The notes beneath the pieces were generated by a model. It had not been told where the DNA came from and ran no database searches. It was given only the letters and a program-made list of their open reading frames with translations. Positions 1-5,132 of a DNA stretch of 5,132 nt are shown here, piece by piece. The stretch comes from Bacillota bacterium (GTDB lineage: Bacteria; Bacillota; Clostridia; Saccharofermentanales; UBA5734), in assembly GCA_023438965.1 (NCBI GenBank), contig JAEXPB010000287.1, forward strand, positions 1-5,132, read 5' to 3'. Made by a program: the position numbers and the translations under genes. The stretch's first letter is position 1; each line of letters starts with the position of its first letter.

Positions 1-826
1 GATAGACATAGGTCGAGACGACCTGGGAGACTGACAGATTCAGGGAATTCTGCAGCAGGAAGATCTTCTCGAACCCGACGGAAACCATGGAACCGGTGCT
101 GAGGATCAACAGGGTGACAATCGTCGGCAGCAGGAAAGGAAGGTTGATGTAGCGGACGATCTGCAGGCGGGTCGCCCCGTCGATGCGGGCGGCTTCAACC
201 CAATCCGGCGAAACGTTGGACAACGTGGCCAGGTAGATGATCGTGCCCCAGCCCAGGTTCTGCCAGACGCCGCTCCAGACATAGATCGAGCGGAAAGCGG
301 CCGGATTGGTCATGAAATCGCTGCGTTCGCCGCCGACCAGAGCGATCAGGTTGTTGATCAGGCCGTTTGACTTGTTCAGGAACAGGAGCAGCATCGAGCA
401 GAGGACGATTGTAGAAACAAAATGCGGCGCGTAGGTGATCATCTGGACCGATTTCTTGTAGATCTTATGGTCCAGTTCATTGATCATCAGCGCGAACAGG
501 ACCGTGCAGGGGAAGGTGGCCAGCTGGTAGAGCTGGATGCTGACCGTATTCCAGAGGATGCTCCAGAAATAGGGGTAGGACATGAAGCGGATAAAGTATT
601 TGAAGCCGACCCACTGGCTGCCCCAGATGCCCAGGCTGGAACGGAAATTTTTGAAGGCGATCTGGACGCCATAGATCGGTATGTAGTGGAAGATAAAGAC
701 AGCGGCGATCGGCGGCAGGATCAGCAGGTACAGCTGCCAGCTCTGCGTCAGCCGCTTGAGCCAGCGCCGGATGCGGCTCTGCCGGCTCAGGGCCAGGCTG
801 GCGGGGATTGTCTGTCCGGTTCTCAT
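1..826 (-). CDS. LplB-type ABC transporter permease (sugar/oligosaccharide importer), C-terminus cut by window edge
   Basis: Membrane-spanning subunit of a binding-protein-dependent ABC importer of the LplB/YtcP type, which in Bacillota usually takes up oligosaccharides. Read from the minus strand, the frame is open from the ATG at 826-824 to the left edge, about 275 residues. Family members are around 300 residues, so some 30-40 C-terminal residues are missing. A basic N-terminus (residues 15-25) precedes a first membrane segment (about 32-50) followed by YIPIYGVQIAFKNF, typical of LplB. The ABC permease EAA loop is complete: EAARIDGA at 211-218, then INLP at 227-230, matching EAA-X3-G-X9-I-X-LP. 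This loop contacts the ATPase. GGAG lies 6 nt before this ATG. An in-frame ATG at 838-836, preceded by AAAGGGAAAGA, would add four residues (MEQA) and is nearly as good. A second permease and a solute-binding protein probably follow to the left. The substrate cannot be told from this subunit. Confidence 0.93.
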   Translation of the reverse strand, partial: MRTGQTIPASLALSRQSRIRRWLKRLTQSWQLYLLILPPIAAVFIFHYIPIYGVQIAFKNFRSSLGIWGSQWVGFKYFIRFMSYPYFWSILWNTVSIQLYQLATFPCTVLFALMINELDHKIYKKSVQMITYAPHFVSTIVLCSMLLLFLNKSNGLINNLIALVGGERSDFMTNPAAFRSIYVWSGVWQNLGWGTIIYLATLSNVSPDWVEAARIDGATRLQIVRYINLPFLLPTIVTLLILSTGSMVSVGFEKIFLLQNSLNLSVSQVVSTYVY

Positions 827-854
827 AGCTTGCTCCATTCTTTCCCTTTCCGTC

Positions 855-896
855 CGGCGCTGCAGGCTGCGGCTAACAAGCTGCGGGGCAGCGCCG
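855..896 (-). repeat. GC-rich inverted repeat in the presumed permease leader
   Basis: CGGCGCTGC at 855-863 pairs perfectly with GCAGCGCCG at 888-896, a 9-bp stem with eight G-C pairs enclosing 24 nt. Inside the loop GCTGCGG occurs twice (866-872 and 880-886). On the minus strand the structure ends 16 nt before the ATG at 838 and 28 nt before the ATG at 826. No T-run follows, so it is not an intrinsic terminator. It could be a leader hairpin or a dyad operator. The function is unknown. Confidence 0.5.
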
Positions 897-908
897 TCCT
901 TCGTCTTA

Positions 909-937
909 ATCTTAGTGAATGGCTTGAGCTGGGTAAA
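909..937 (-). promoter_or_regulatory. Weak promoter candidate for the permease gene
   Basis: On the minus strand TTTACC (937-932) lies 17 bp from TAAGAT (914-909). Each box matches the sigma-70/SigA consensus at four of six positions. Transcription would begin near 902, giving a leader of about 65-75 nt that contains the inverted repeat at 855-896. The match is weak. The permease could also be transcribed from elsewhere, although the divergent gene makes a local promoter likely. Confidence 0.3.
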
Positions 938-1038
938 TGAGCAGAATTTGTCAAACATGACGGAAAAACAGAATGCCGGATTTTAAGCATCCGTGCAGAA
1001 TCACAGCATGAATCTATTCCGTCTGGCAGCCATTCGTG

Positions 1039-1044
1039 TATAAT
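1039..1044 (+). promoter_or_regulatory. -10 box (perfect TATAAT) for the E2-like gene
   Basis: A perfect TATAAT stands 43 bp before the ATG at 1087, with TG directly upstream. Transcription would start near 1051 and give a leader of about 36 nt. I see no good -35 box at the right spacing; the region around 1015-1021 is a poor match. The box lies downstream of the in-frame GTG at 1036, which argues against that codon as the start. Confidence 0.5.
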
Positions 1045-1074
1045 GGTGCCAGTGTCCCCCAATACAATTGCGGC

Positions 1075-1080
1075 GAGGTG
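1075..1080 (+). promoter_or_regulatory. Ribosome binding site fixing the E2-like start
   Basis: GAGGTG, a six-base match to the end of the 16S anti-Shine-Dalgarno complement, ends 6 nt before the ATG at 1087. The longer in-frame reading from GTG 1036 has no such site and would begin upstream of the -10 box, so 1087 is preferred. Confidence 0.75.
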
Positions 1081-1086
1081 CGGTTT

Positions 1087-1959
1087 ATGGTGCGGAATAG
1101 ACGTTTCGGCGACCGGAAGGATGGTCGGAGGCTCAGGACCCTGGCTCCCTATGACACGGTATCCCCCTACATCATGGTCTCCCGGGACGACGCACAGAAT
1201 TTCCTGACCGACAAGTTCGAAACCAGCGCCGTCGACCGTTATGTCTGGCAGAAGCGCCAGGAAGGCCTGGAAGGCTTCGGCATCCTGCATGTCCTGCTGG
1301 CCGCCTATGTCCGCCTCGTCTCCCAGAAACCGCGGCTCAACCGTTTCATCGCCGGGCAGAAAATCTTCGCCCGCAACACCATCGAGGTCAACATGGCGGT
1401 CAAGCGCAAGCTGGCGCGGGATGAGATCAACACGATCATCAAGGTGCGCTTCGAACCGATGGACACCGCGGCCGAGGTTTACCAGAAATTCGAAGCTGCT
1501 TTCCAAAAAGCCTTTGCGGTGACGGAGAACGACTTCGACAGCACAGCCCGGATCATCAACTATATCCCCGGCTTATGCAAGAAATTCGCCGTCTGGCTCT
1601 TGAAGCTGCTGGACTATTTCGGTCTGCTGCCCCTGGCCCTGCTGAAGGTCAGCCCGTTCCACGGGTCGCTGTTCATCACCTCGATGGGTTCGCTCGGTAT
1701 CCCGCCGATCTTCCACCATCTGTATAATTTCGGCAATGTGCCGATCTTCCTGGCTTTCGGCGCCAAGCGCCATGAAAACGAACTCGGCAACCAGGGTGAG
1801 GTGCTGCACCGAAAATATATCGACTATACCTTTGTCACCGATGAGCGGATCTGCGATGGTTTCTACTTTGCCTCCGGCTTGAAAATGCTGCGTCACATCC
1901 TCGCCAGCCCGGCCGTGCTGGACACGCCGCCAGCCGAGGTTTGCGCGGACATCGTTTAG
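1087..1959 (+). CDS. Stand-alone 2-oxoacid dehydrogenase E2 (CAT-fold) acyltransferase-like protein, catalytic His replaced
   Basis: 290 residues, resembling only the catalytic domain of dihydrolipoamide acyltransferases (E2) and chloramphenicol acetyltransferase. There is no lipoyl domain and no subunit-binding domain, so it cannot be an ordinary E2 core subunit carrying its own lipoyl arm. Recognisable blocks are SPFHGSLFITSMGSLGIPP (189-207), matching the E2 strand and turn that shape the active site, then HHLYNFGNVPIFLAFGAKR. Near the C-terminus ERICDGFYFASG begins at 253 and occupies the place of the E2 signature HxxxDG. Asp257 and Gly258 are kept, but the general-base His is Glu253. A hydrophobic stretch at 167-187 (VWLLKLLDYFGLLPLALL) is more likely part of the fold than a membrane span. 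No E1, E3 or lipoylation genes are nearby. It may be an acyltransferase with altered chemistry or a non-catalytic relative. Fold assignment is firm; function is not. Confidence 0.85.
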   Translation: MVRNRRFGDRKDGRRLRTLAPYDTVSPYIMVSRDDAQNFLTDKFETSAVDRYVWQKRQEGLEGFGILHVLLAAYVRLVSQKPRLNRFIAGQKIFARNTIEVNMAVKRKLARDEINTIIKVRFEPMDTAAEVYQKFEAAFQKAFAVTENDFDSTARIINYIPGLCKKFAVWLLKLLDYFGLLPLALLKVSPFHGSLFITSMGSLGIPPIFHHLYNFGNVPIFLAFGAKRHENELGNQGEVLHRKYIDYTFVTDERICDGFYFASGLKMLRHILASPAVLDTPPAEVCADIV

Positions 1960-2032
1960 ACAGGTCGGCTGGCAGCAGGCTGTACTCCCTCTGACCGCGG
2001 CTGGAGCGGACAATATTACATTTCGATTAATG

Positions 2033-2051
2033 CTGGCAATGGGCTTGCCGG
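2033..2051. repeat. Small dyad overlapping the -35 box of the surface-protein promoter
   Basis: CTGGCAA (2033-2039) and TTGCCGG (2045-2051) form a 7-bp dyad with one G-T wobble and a 5-nt centre. Its right arm contains the proposed -35 box TTGCCG. A repressor site is possible. A weak terminator for the upstream gene is less likely, because the following T residues are interrupted. Confidence 0.3.
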
Positions 2052-2073
2052 AAATGCTTTGTTTTCGTATATT
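2045..2073 (+). promoter_or_regulatory. SigA-type promoter for the LPXTG surface-protein gene
   Basis: TTGCCG (2045-2050) and TATATT (2068-2073) are separated by exactly 17 bp and match consensus at four and five of six positions. The start of transcription would fall near 2080, giving a leader of about 36 nt before the ATG at 2116. The gene therefore probably has its own transcript rather than depending on the upstream gene. Confidence 0.6.
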
Positions 2074-2102
2074 TAATGTAGCACAATGAGTTTAATTTAC
2101 GA

Positions 2103-2109
2103 AAAGGAG
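2103..2109 (+). promoter_or_regulatory. Ribosome binding site fixing the surface-protein start
   Basis: AAAGGAG ends 6 nt before the ATG at 2116. Starting there puts a clean signal peptide (MKSRH then a hydrophobic core) at the N-terminus. The in-frame ATG at 2086 would add ten residues including three charged ones (E, K, E), lacks a ribosome site, and lies only a few bases from the predicted transcription start. Confidence 0.85.
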
Positions 2110-2115
2110 CCTGCT

Positions 2116-3882
2116 ATGAAATCGAGACATATCCTCAGTTCATTGCTTGTCGTTCTATTCATCATCATGATCGGCTCGGTTCCTGTAGCCGCCATACCAT
2201 TAGGACCAGTGCTCTATGACCGGGTCAACTTCTGCAATAAGCCGGCAGTCAATCCCGGCGATCCGGCTTACAGCGAAATGTTCGACGGCCAAATGACTTT
2301 GGGCTGGGGCTGCCAGCAGATCACCGGCAACATCCTGGCCGACCAGTTCACGCTCGCTGCGCCGGCTCGGCTGTCGATGGTGGAGCTGTTTGCCTATCAG
2401 ACCAACTCCTCTACGACATCGACCTTTGACGGCGCTTATGTGGCCATCTACAATGGCAATCCGATGAGCGGCGGCACCCTCGTCTGGGGCGACATGACCA
2501 CCAATCGCTTCGTCAGCACCGGATATACCGGCTGTTACCGGGTGCTGTATGGCGCGACCGACACCAGCCGGCCGATCATGAAAATAATCGCTTCCGCCGA
2601 TGCCGAGTTGCCGGCCGGCACCTATTATATCGCCTATGCGCTGACCGGCTCGCTGGGCAGCGGACCCTGGGGCGTGCCCAGCGTCCTGGAAACTGCCTCG
2701 ACCGCCGGCACCGGCCTGCAATATATCGGCAGCTCCAGTGAATGGACCATTCCGGTTGACAGCGGTACCGATATTCAACCCAGCTTTCCCTTCCTGATCC
2801 GCGGCCTGGCCAAAGAAAGCCAGACCGCGCCGGCCGCCCCGGTTGTCGCCGGCAAGACCGATGTGTCGATCACCCTGCAGACCGTGACCGGCGCCGAGTA
2901 CAAGCGCGATGACGGAGCCTGGCAGGCTACGCCGGAATTCACCGGCCTCGCGCCCTATACGGAATACGCTTTCTATTGCCGTTTGGCCGAGACAGCAACG
3001 CTGGCCGCCTCACCCAGCAGCACCGCCACCCTGGCCCGCACCGACAAGTCCACGGTTGCTGCTCCGGCGGCGCCTGTCCTAGCCGGCAAGACCGACTCGA
3101 CGCTCACCCTGGAGACCGTAGCCGGTGCCGAATACCGGCTTGACGGTGGCACCTGGCAGGCTTCGCCGGAATTCACCAGCCTGGCGCCGTATTCCGAACA
3201 CAGCCTGGACATCCGCCTGGCCGAAACAGCCACCGCCTACGCCTCGCCCACCAGCCCGGCCATTTCAGTCCGCACCAACAAGTCCACGGTTGCTGCTCCA
3301 GCGGCGCCTGTCCTGGCCGGCAAGACCGACTCGACGCTCTCCCTGGAGACCGTAGCCGGCGCCGAATACCGGCTTGACGGCGGCACCTGGCAGGCCTCGC
3401 CGGAATTCACCGGCCTGGCGCCGTATTCCGAACACAGCCTGGACATCCGCCTGGCCGAAACAGCCACCGCCTACGCCTCGCCCGCCAGCCCGGCCATCTC
3501 GGCGCGCACCAGCAAGATGACAATCACCGCTATTCCGCCAACGCCGGTCATGCTGGCCGTCACCCCCAACTCCGTTACCCTGCAAGCGGTCGACGGCGCC
3601 GAATATCGGGTCAACGACGGTCCCTGGCAGTCCAGCCCGTTCTTCACCGACCTGCTGCCCAATACAACCTACGCCATCACCCAGCGCCTCGCGGAAACCG
3701 AAATCGCCCTGGCCTCGCCGGACAGCGAAGCCCTGTACTCCATCACGCTGCAGGAAGTCAGCCTGAGCGATCTCCCGCAGACGGGCGAACAGGCACCGGT
3801 TTTGCCGCTGGCCATGATCGCCCTGGCCCTGGCAACTGCTGTTGGCACCCGCATTCGTCTGGCCCGCCGGTCCACTTTGTAA
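2116..3882 (+). CDS. Secreted LPQTG-anchored surface protein with four Fn3-like 78-residue repeats
   Basis: 588 residues, exported and probably linked to peptidoglycan by a class A-type sortase. Residues 1-26 are a signal peptide (basic start, hydrophobic core, VAA before the likely cut at 26/27). Residues 27-232 form a domain I cannot name, rich in Gly, Thr, Ser and aromatics and probably beta-sheet. Its block LPAGTYYIAYALTGSLGSGP recalls jelly-roll-like modules of secreted proteins. Residues 233-544 are four tandem repeats of exactly 78 residues, each built as (A)PxAPVxAGKT, then GAEYxxDGxWQ, LAPYxE and RLAET. They resemble the fibronectin-III-like modules common in Bacillota surface proteins, and probably act as a stalk. 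LPQTGE (553-558), a hydrophobic segment and a basic tail end the protein. It could be an adhesin or glycan-binding protein, but no catalytic motif is visible. No sortase gene lies in the window. Confidence 0.93.
   Translation: MKSRHILSSLLVVLFIIMIGSVPVAAIPLGPVLYDRVNFCNKPAVNPGDPAYSEMFDGQMTLGWGCQQITGNILADQFTLAAPARLSMVELFAYQTNSSTTSTFDGAYVAIYNGNPMSGGTLVWGDMTTNRFVSTGYTGCYRVLYGATDTSRPIMKIIASADAELPAGTYYIAYALTGSLGSGPWGVPSVLETASTAGTGLQYIGSSSEWTIPVDSGTDIQPSFPFLIRGLAKESQTAPAAPVVAGKTDVSITLQTVTGAEYKRDDGAWQATPEFTGLAPYTEYAFYCRLAETATLAASPSSTATLARTDKSTVAAPAAPVLAGKTDSTLTLETVAGAEYRLDGGTWQASPEFTSLAPYSEHSLDIRLAETATAYASPTSPAISVRTNKSTVAAPAAPVLAGKTDSTLSLETVAGAEYRLDGGTWQASPEFTGLAPYSEHSLDIRLAETATAYASPASPAISARTSKMTITAIPPTPVMLAVTPNSVTLQAVDGAEYRVNDGPWQSSPFFTDLLPNTTYAITQRLAETEIALASPDSEALYSITLQEVSLSDLPQTGEQAPVLPLAMIALALATAVGTRIRLARRSTL
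2812..3747 (+). repeat. Four tandem 234-bp coding repeats
   Basis: The units run 2812-3045, 3046-3279, 3280-3513 and 3514-3747, with no insertion or deletion between them. Units 2 and 3 are nearly identical: I count 13 differences in 234 bases by eye, seven or eight of them silent, and a 71-base run (3179-3249 versus 3413-3483) without any difference. Units 1 and 4 are clearly more diverged, which indicates a recent duplication or gene conversion of the middle pair. Copy number may vary between strains, and short-read assembly could miscount units. Confidence 0.93.
3772..3879 (+). other. LPXTG cell-wall sorting signal
   Basis: This codes for residues 553-588 of the surface protein: LPQTGE, then the hydrophobic run APVLPLAMIALALATAV, then the basic tail RIRLARRSTL. 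All three parts of a sortase substrate are present in the standard order. Sortase would cut between Thr556 and Gly557 and join the threonine to the wall precursor. This is the strongest evidence in the window for a Gram-positive cell envelope. Confidence 0.93.
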
Positions 3883-3924
3883 CAACATTACCTAATTTTG
3901 TTCGTTTTTCAGCCACAATTCAGC

Positions 3925-3941
3925 GCTATTCTGGAAATAGC
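3925..3941. repeat. Short hairpin between the surface-protein and HEAT genes
   Basis: GCTATT (3925-3930) pairs perfectly with AATAGC (3936-3941) around a 5-nt loop. No T-run follows on either strand, so it does not look like a terminator. TATTCT within it (3927-3932) could serve as a -10 box for the HEAT gene, but the candidate -35 (TTTTTC, 3905-3910) is poor. The role is unknown, and the match may be chance. Confidence 0.25.
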
Positions 3942-3995
3942 AAGCCCGGCCGGACAGCACAGGCTTGGTTGAATGAAGGGGTCCGCGCAGAAATT

Positions 3996-4000
3996 GGAGG
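3996..4000 (+). promoter_or_regulatory. Ribosome binding site fixing the HEAT-protein start
   Basis: GGAGG ends 5 nt before the ATG at 4006. The earlier in-frame ATG at 3973 has no ribosome site and would add eleven residues, within which this GGAGG would have to be coding. 4006 is preferred. Confidence 0.85.
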
Positions 4001-4005
4001 TCGCT

Positions 4006-4341
4006 ATGTTATTTGGAGACAAATCTGCCGAAATTGAAAAACTGGCACAAAAGAAAAACAGCGCTAAACTGGTGGCCATGATTCAGGATAAGAAACCAGA
4101 GATCCGGTTGCAAGCGATCAAAGCCCTGGGCACTGTCGGTGACGATACGGCGATCAATGCCTTGATCAACCTGTTCACCGCCCCGGATACGGACACCAAA
4201 ATCGCCGCCATCAAGAGCGCCGGAGGCAGCGGCAGACAAGTCATCAAGTCGCATTTGCAGTACATGATCCAAACGGAGACCAATGAGAATGTCAAGGCGG
4301 CTATCCGCGAGGCGCTGGCTAAAATTCCAAACAAGAATTAA
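4006..4341 (+). CDS. Small HEAT-repeat protein
   Basis: 111 residues, no signal peptide or membrane segment, so presumably cytoplasmic. After a charged N-terminal helix (about 5-17) come helical pairs of the HEAT / PBS-lyase-like type. The best repeat spans roughly 20-57, with PEIRLQAIKALGTVGDD (31-47) giving the diagnostic arrangement of a conserved Arg, Ala and ALG-x-x-GD turn. A second unit (about 49-84) has TKIAAIKSAGGSG, and a third partial one (about 85-107) has NVKAAIREALAKI. HEAT arrays are binding scaffolds. Larger relatives attach to phycobilin lyases or signalling proteins, but nothing here suggests a partner or enzyme activity. The gene is more AT-rich and Lys-rich than its neighbours. 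It sits 123 bp after the surface-protein gene and ends just before a strong terminator, so it is either its own transcript or the end of a longer one. Family certain, role unknown. Confidence 0.88.
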   Translation: MLFGDKSAEIEKLAQKKNSAKLVAMIQDKKPEIRLQAIKALGTVGDDTAINALINLFTAPDTDTKIAAIKSAGGSGRQVIKSHLQYMIQTETNENVKAAIREALAKIPNKN

Positions 4342-4364
4342 TATTCGTTAAAATTGGCCATTTG

Positions 4365-4400
4365 AAAAGGGGAACGACTTGAAGATCGTTCCCCTTTTTT
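4365..4400. terminator. Strong bidirectional intrinsic terminator
   Basis: AAAAGGGGAACGA (4365-4377) pairs perfectly with TCGTTCCCCTTTT (4386-4398) around an 8-nt loop, a 13-bp stem followed by six T residues (4395-4400) on the plus strand. On the minus strand the stem ends in four T residues. It lies 23 bp after the HEAT gene stop and 38 bp beyond the stop of the convergent hydrolase gene, so it can end both transcripts. Confidence 0.93.
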
Positions 4401-4438
4401 GATCCGTTCCGGTTTGCCCCAATCGATTCGGCAGCCGG

Positions 4439-5132
4439 TCAGACGATGATCAATTCGCCGGATTCGGCATCCAGGCTGAGCGAACCAGGGTCGATTTCCA
4501 GCTGCCAGCTGCTGCCCGCCAGATTGGCGGCGATTACAAATTCTGCTTCCGGCAGACGGGCCGGAACGATAGTGGCCGGAATAATCAGCGTCAACCGGGA
4601 AGCTCCTGCCGACGCGCCATTTTGCAGCCGCAGCCGGACAATCTGGCCCTGCGCAACCTGAACGGCGATAATCCGGCCGCGCTGGCAATTCAGCCGGAAG
4701 GCAAAGTCCGACCATTCGACCGGGACAGCCGGCGCGACCCGGATGGTGTCGCCGGACGACTGGACCAGCATCTCGTTCAAGCCCTGGACATAGGTTCCCT
4801 CGGCGGTCGAGAACCAGGGTTTCATCGAGACGGCCGGCTCGTTGATCTCAAAGAGCTCCGCAAAGCAGCCGGCGCCGTCGGCTACCTGGCGGGCCGCCGC
4901 CAAAGCTTTGCCGCCATCGCCAAGGCGGGCAAAAATGACCGTCTTCCAGGCCGCATACCAGGCGCAGACGGATTGGCCCACCGGGTACATGTTGCCGAAA
5001 GCCGCCCCGGCAGTGCAAAAATCGTCAATCGCCCGCCGCTGCAGGGCATTGTCGGCTTCCACCGCCGCATAGGGATAAAGCCCGCTCAGTACCGCCACGC
5101 TCTTTTGGTCGCAGCCGGGGAAGGGTATGTAT
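4439..5132 (-). CDS. C-terminal part of a probable six-hairpin (alpha/alpha)6 glycoside hydrolase, N-terminus outside window
   Basis: On the minus strand the frame is open from the right edge to a TGA at 4441-4439, giving 230 residues of C-terminus. The first visible residues include YIPFPGCDQKSVAVLSGLYPY. The GTG at 5098-5096 is internal: the frame stays open upstream and no ribosome site precedes it. The first ~115 residues are helical, with GQSVCAWYAAWKTVIFARLGD and GTYVQGLNEMLVQS followed by IRVAPAVPVEW. This resembles the end of the (alpha/alpha)6 barrel and the LLPALP-like edge in GH95, GH65 and related six-hairpin glycosidases. The last ~100 residues look like a small beta-sandwich. 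The catalytic acids lie in the missing part or cannot be assigned, so family and substrate are uncertain. The hydrolase could be cytoplasmic or secreted. The gene ends at the shared terminator and converges on the HEAT gene. Confidence 0.75.
   Translation of the reverse strand, partial: YIPFPGCDQKSVAVLSGLYPYAAVEADNALQRRAIDDFCTAGAAFGNMYPVGQSVCAWYAAWKTVIFARLGDGGKALAAARQVADGAGCFAELFEINEPAVSMKPWFSTAEGTYVQGLNEMLVQSSGDTIRVAPAVPVEWSDFAFRLNCQRGRIIAVQVAQGQIVRLRLQNGASAGASRLTLIIPATIVPARLPEAEFVIAANLAGSSWQLEIDPGSLSLDAESGELIIV

Noticed and set aside
422..940. 172-residue plus-strand frame opposite the permease
   Set aside because: The minus strand here encodes an ABC permease with a complete EAA loop. The plus-strand translation is Asp/Gln/Ala-rich with no family resemblance.
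949..954. Perfect TTGACA on the minus strand as a -35 box for the permease
   Set aside because: At spacings of 16-18 bp downstream the hexamers are CCAGCT, CAGCTC and AGCTCA, none close to TATAAT. The weaker pair at 909-937 is a better candidate.
977..993. CGGAT/ATCCG 5-bp hairpin in the divergent intergenic region
   Set aside because: The stem is short with a 7-nt loop and no associated T-run or promoter overlap; such matches are common by chance.
823..1506. 227-residue open frame on the minus strand opposite the E2-like gene
   Set aside because: It is antisense to a gene with clear family motifs, its translation resembles no family, it has no good ribosome site, and its C-terminal end runs through the divergent promoter region. 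It is a by-product of GC-rich codon use.
1960..2032. Terminator for the E2-like gene
   Set aside because: I looked for a stem followed by a T-run after the stop at 1959 and found none convincing. Transcription may read on or end by another mechanism.
2200..2778. 192-residue minus-strand frame opposite the surface-protein N-terminal domain
   Set aside because: It is antisense to a well-supported secreted protein, with low-complexity translation and no ribosome site.
3265..3888. 207-residue Gly/Gln-rich frame on the minus strand, plus shorter antisense frames across the repeats
   Set aside because: They recur because the sense repeats recur: two give almost the same product 234 bp apart. No independent start signals or recognisable domains are present.
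4439..5098. Treating GTG 5098-5096 as the real start of the hydrolase gene
   Set aside because: The frame stays open to the right edge with plausible protein sequence, no Shine-Dalgarno site precedes the GTG, and a fragment starting there would begin in the middle of the helical barrel.

Overview
The window looks like a piece of a chromosome from a Gram-positive, fairly GC-rich member of the Bacillota (Firmicutes), probably an anaerobic carbohydrate user. Four things point that way: an LplB-type sugar ABC permease, a complete LPXTG cell-wall sorting signal, a stand-alone dihydrolipoamide-acyltransferase-like protein of a kind I associate with Clostridia, and strong Shine-Dalgarno sites before every internal gene. 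The species cannot be named from the sequence.

Layout. From the left edge to 826 (minus strand) lies most of an LplB-type permease; its C-terminus is outside the window. The divergent gap 827-1086 holds a weak minus-strand promoter candidate, a 9-bp GC-rich inverted repeat in the presumed permease leader, and a perfect TATAAT box for the rightward gene. Three plus-strand genes follow: a stand-alone E2/CAT-fold acyltransferase-like protein (1087-1959), a secreted LPQTG-anchored surface protein with four exact 78-residue repeats (2116-3882), and a small HEAT-repeat protein (4006-4341). A strong intrinsic terminator at 4365-4400 separates the last of these from a convergent minus-strand gene (4439 to the right edge). 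That gene encodes the C-terminal part of a probable six-hairpin glycoside hydrolase; its N-terminus is outside the window.

How the genes fit together. The two edge genes are both carbohydrate-related and both on the minus strand, so the locus may belong to a glycan-use region: a hydrolase releasing or trimming oligosaccharides and an ABC importer taking them up. The terminator and the three opposing genes make a single transcript for the two unlikely. The three plus-strand genes have gaps of 156 and 123 bp. The surface-protein gene has its own convincing promoter, so they are probably separate units. I see no functional link among them beyond proximity.

No mobile element, tRNA, rRNA, CRISPR array or clearly new multi-gene system is visible. 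The points most worth a second look are the loss of the catalytic histidine in the E2-like protein, the recent repeat duplication in the surface protein together with its unassigned N-terminal domain, and the inverted repeats at the permease leader and at the surface-protein promoter.
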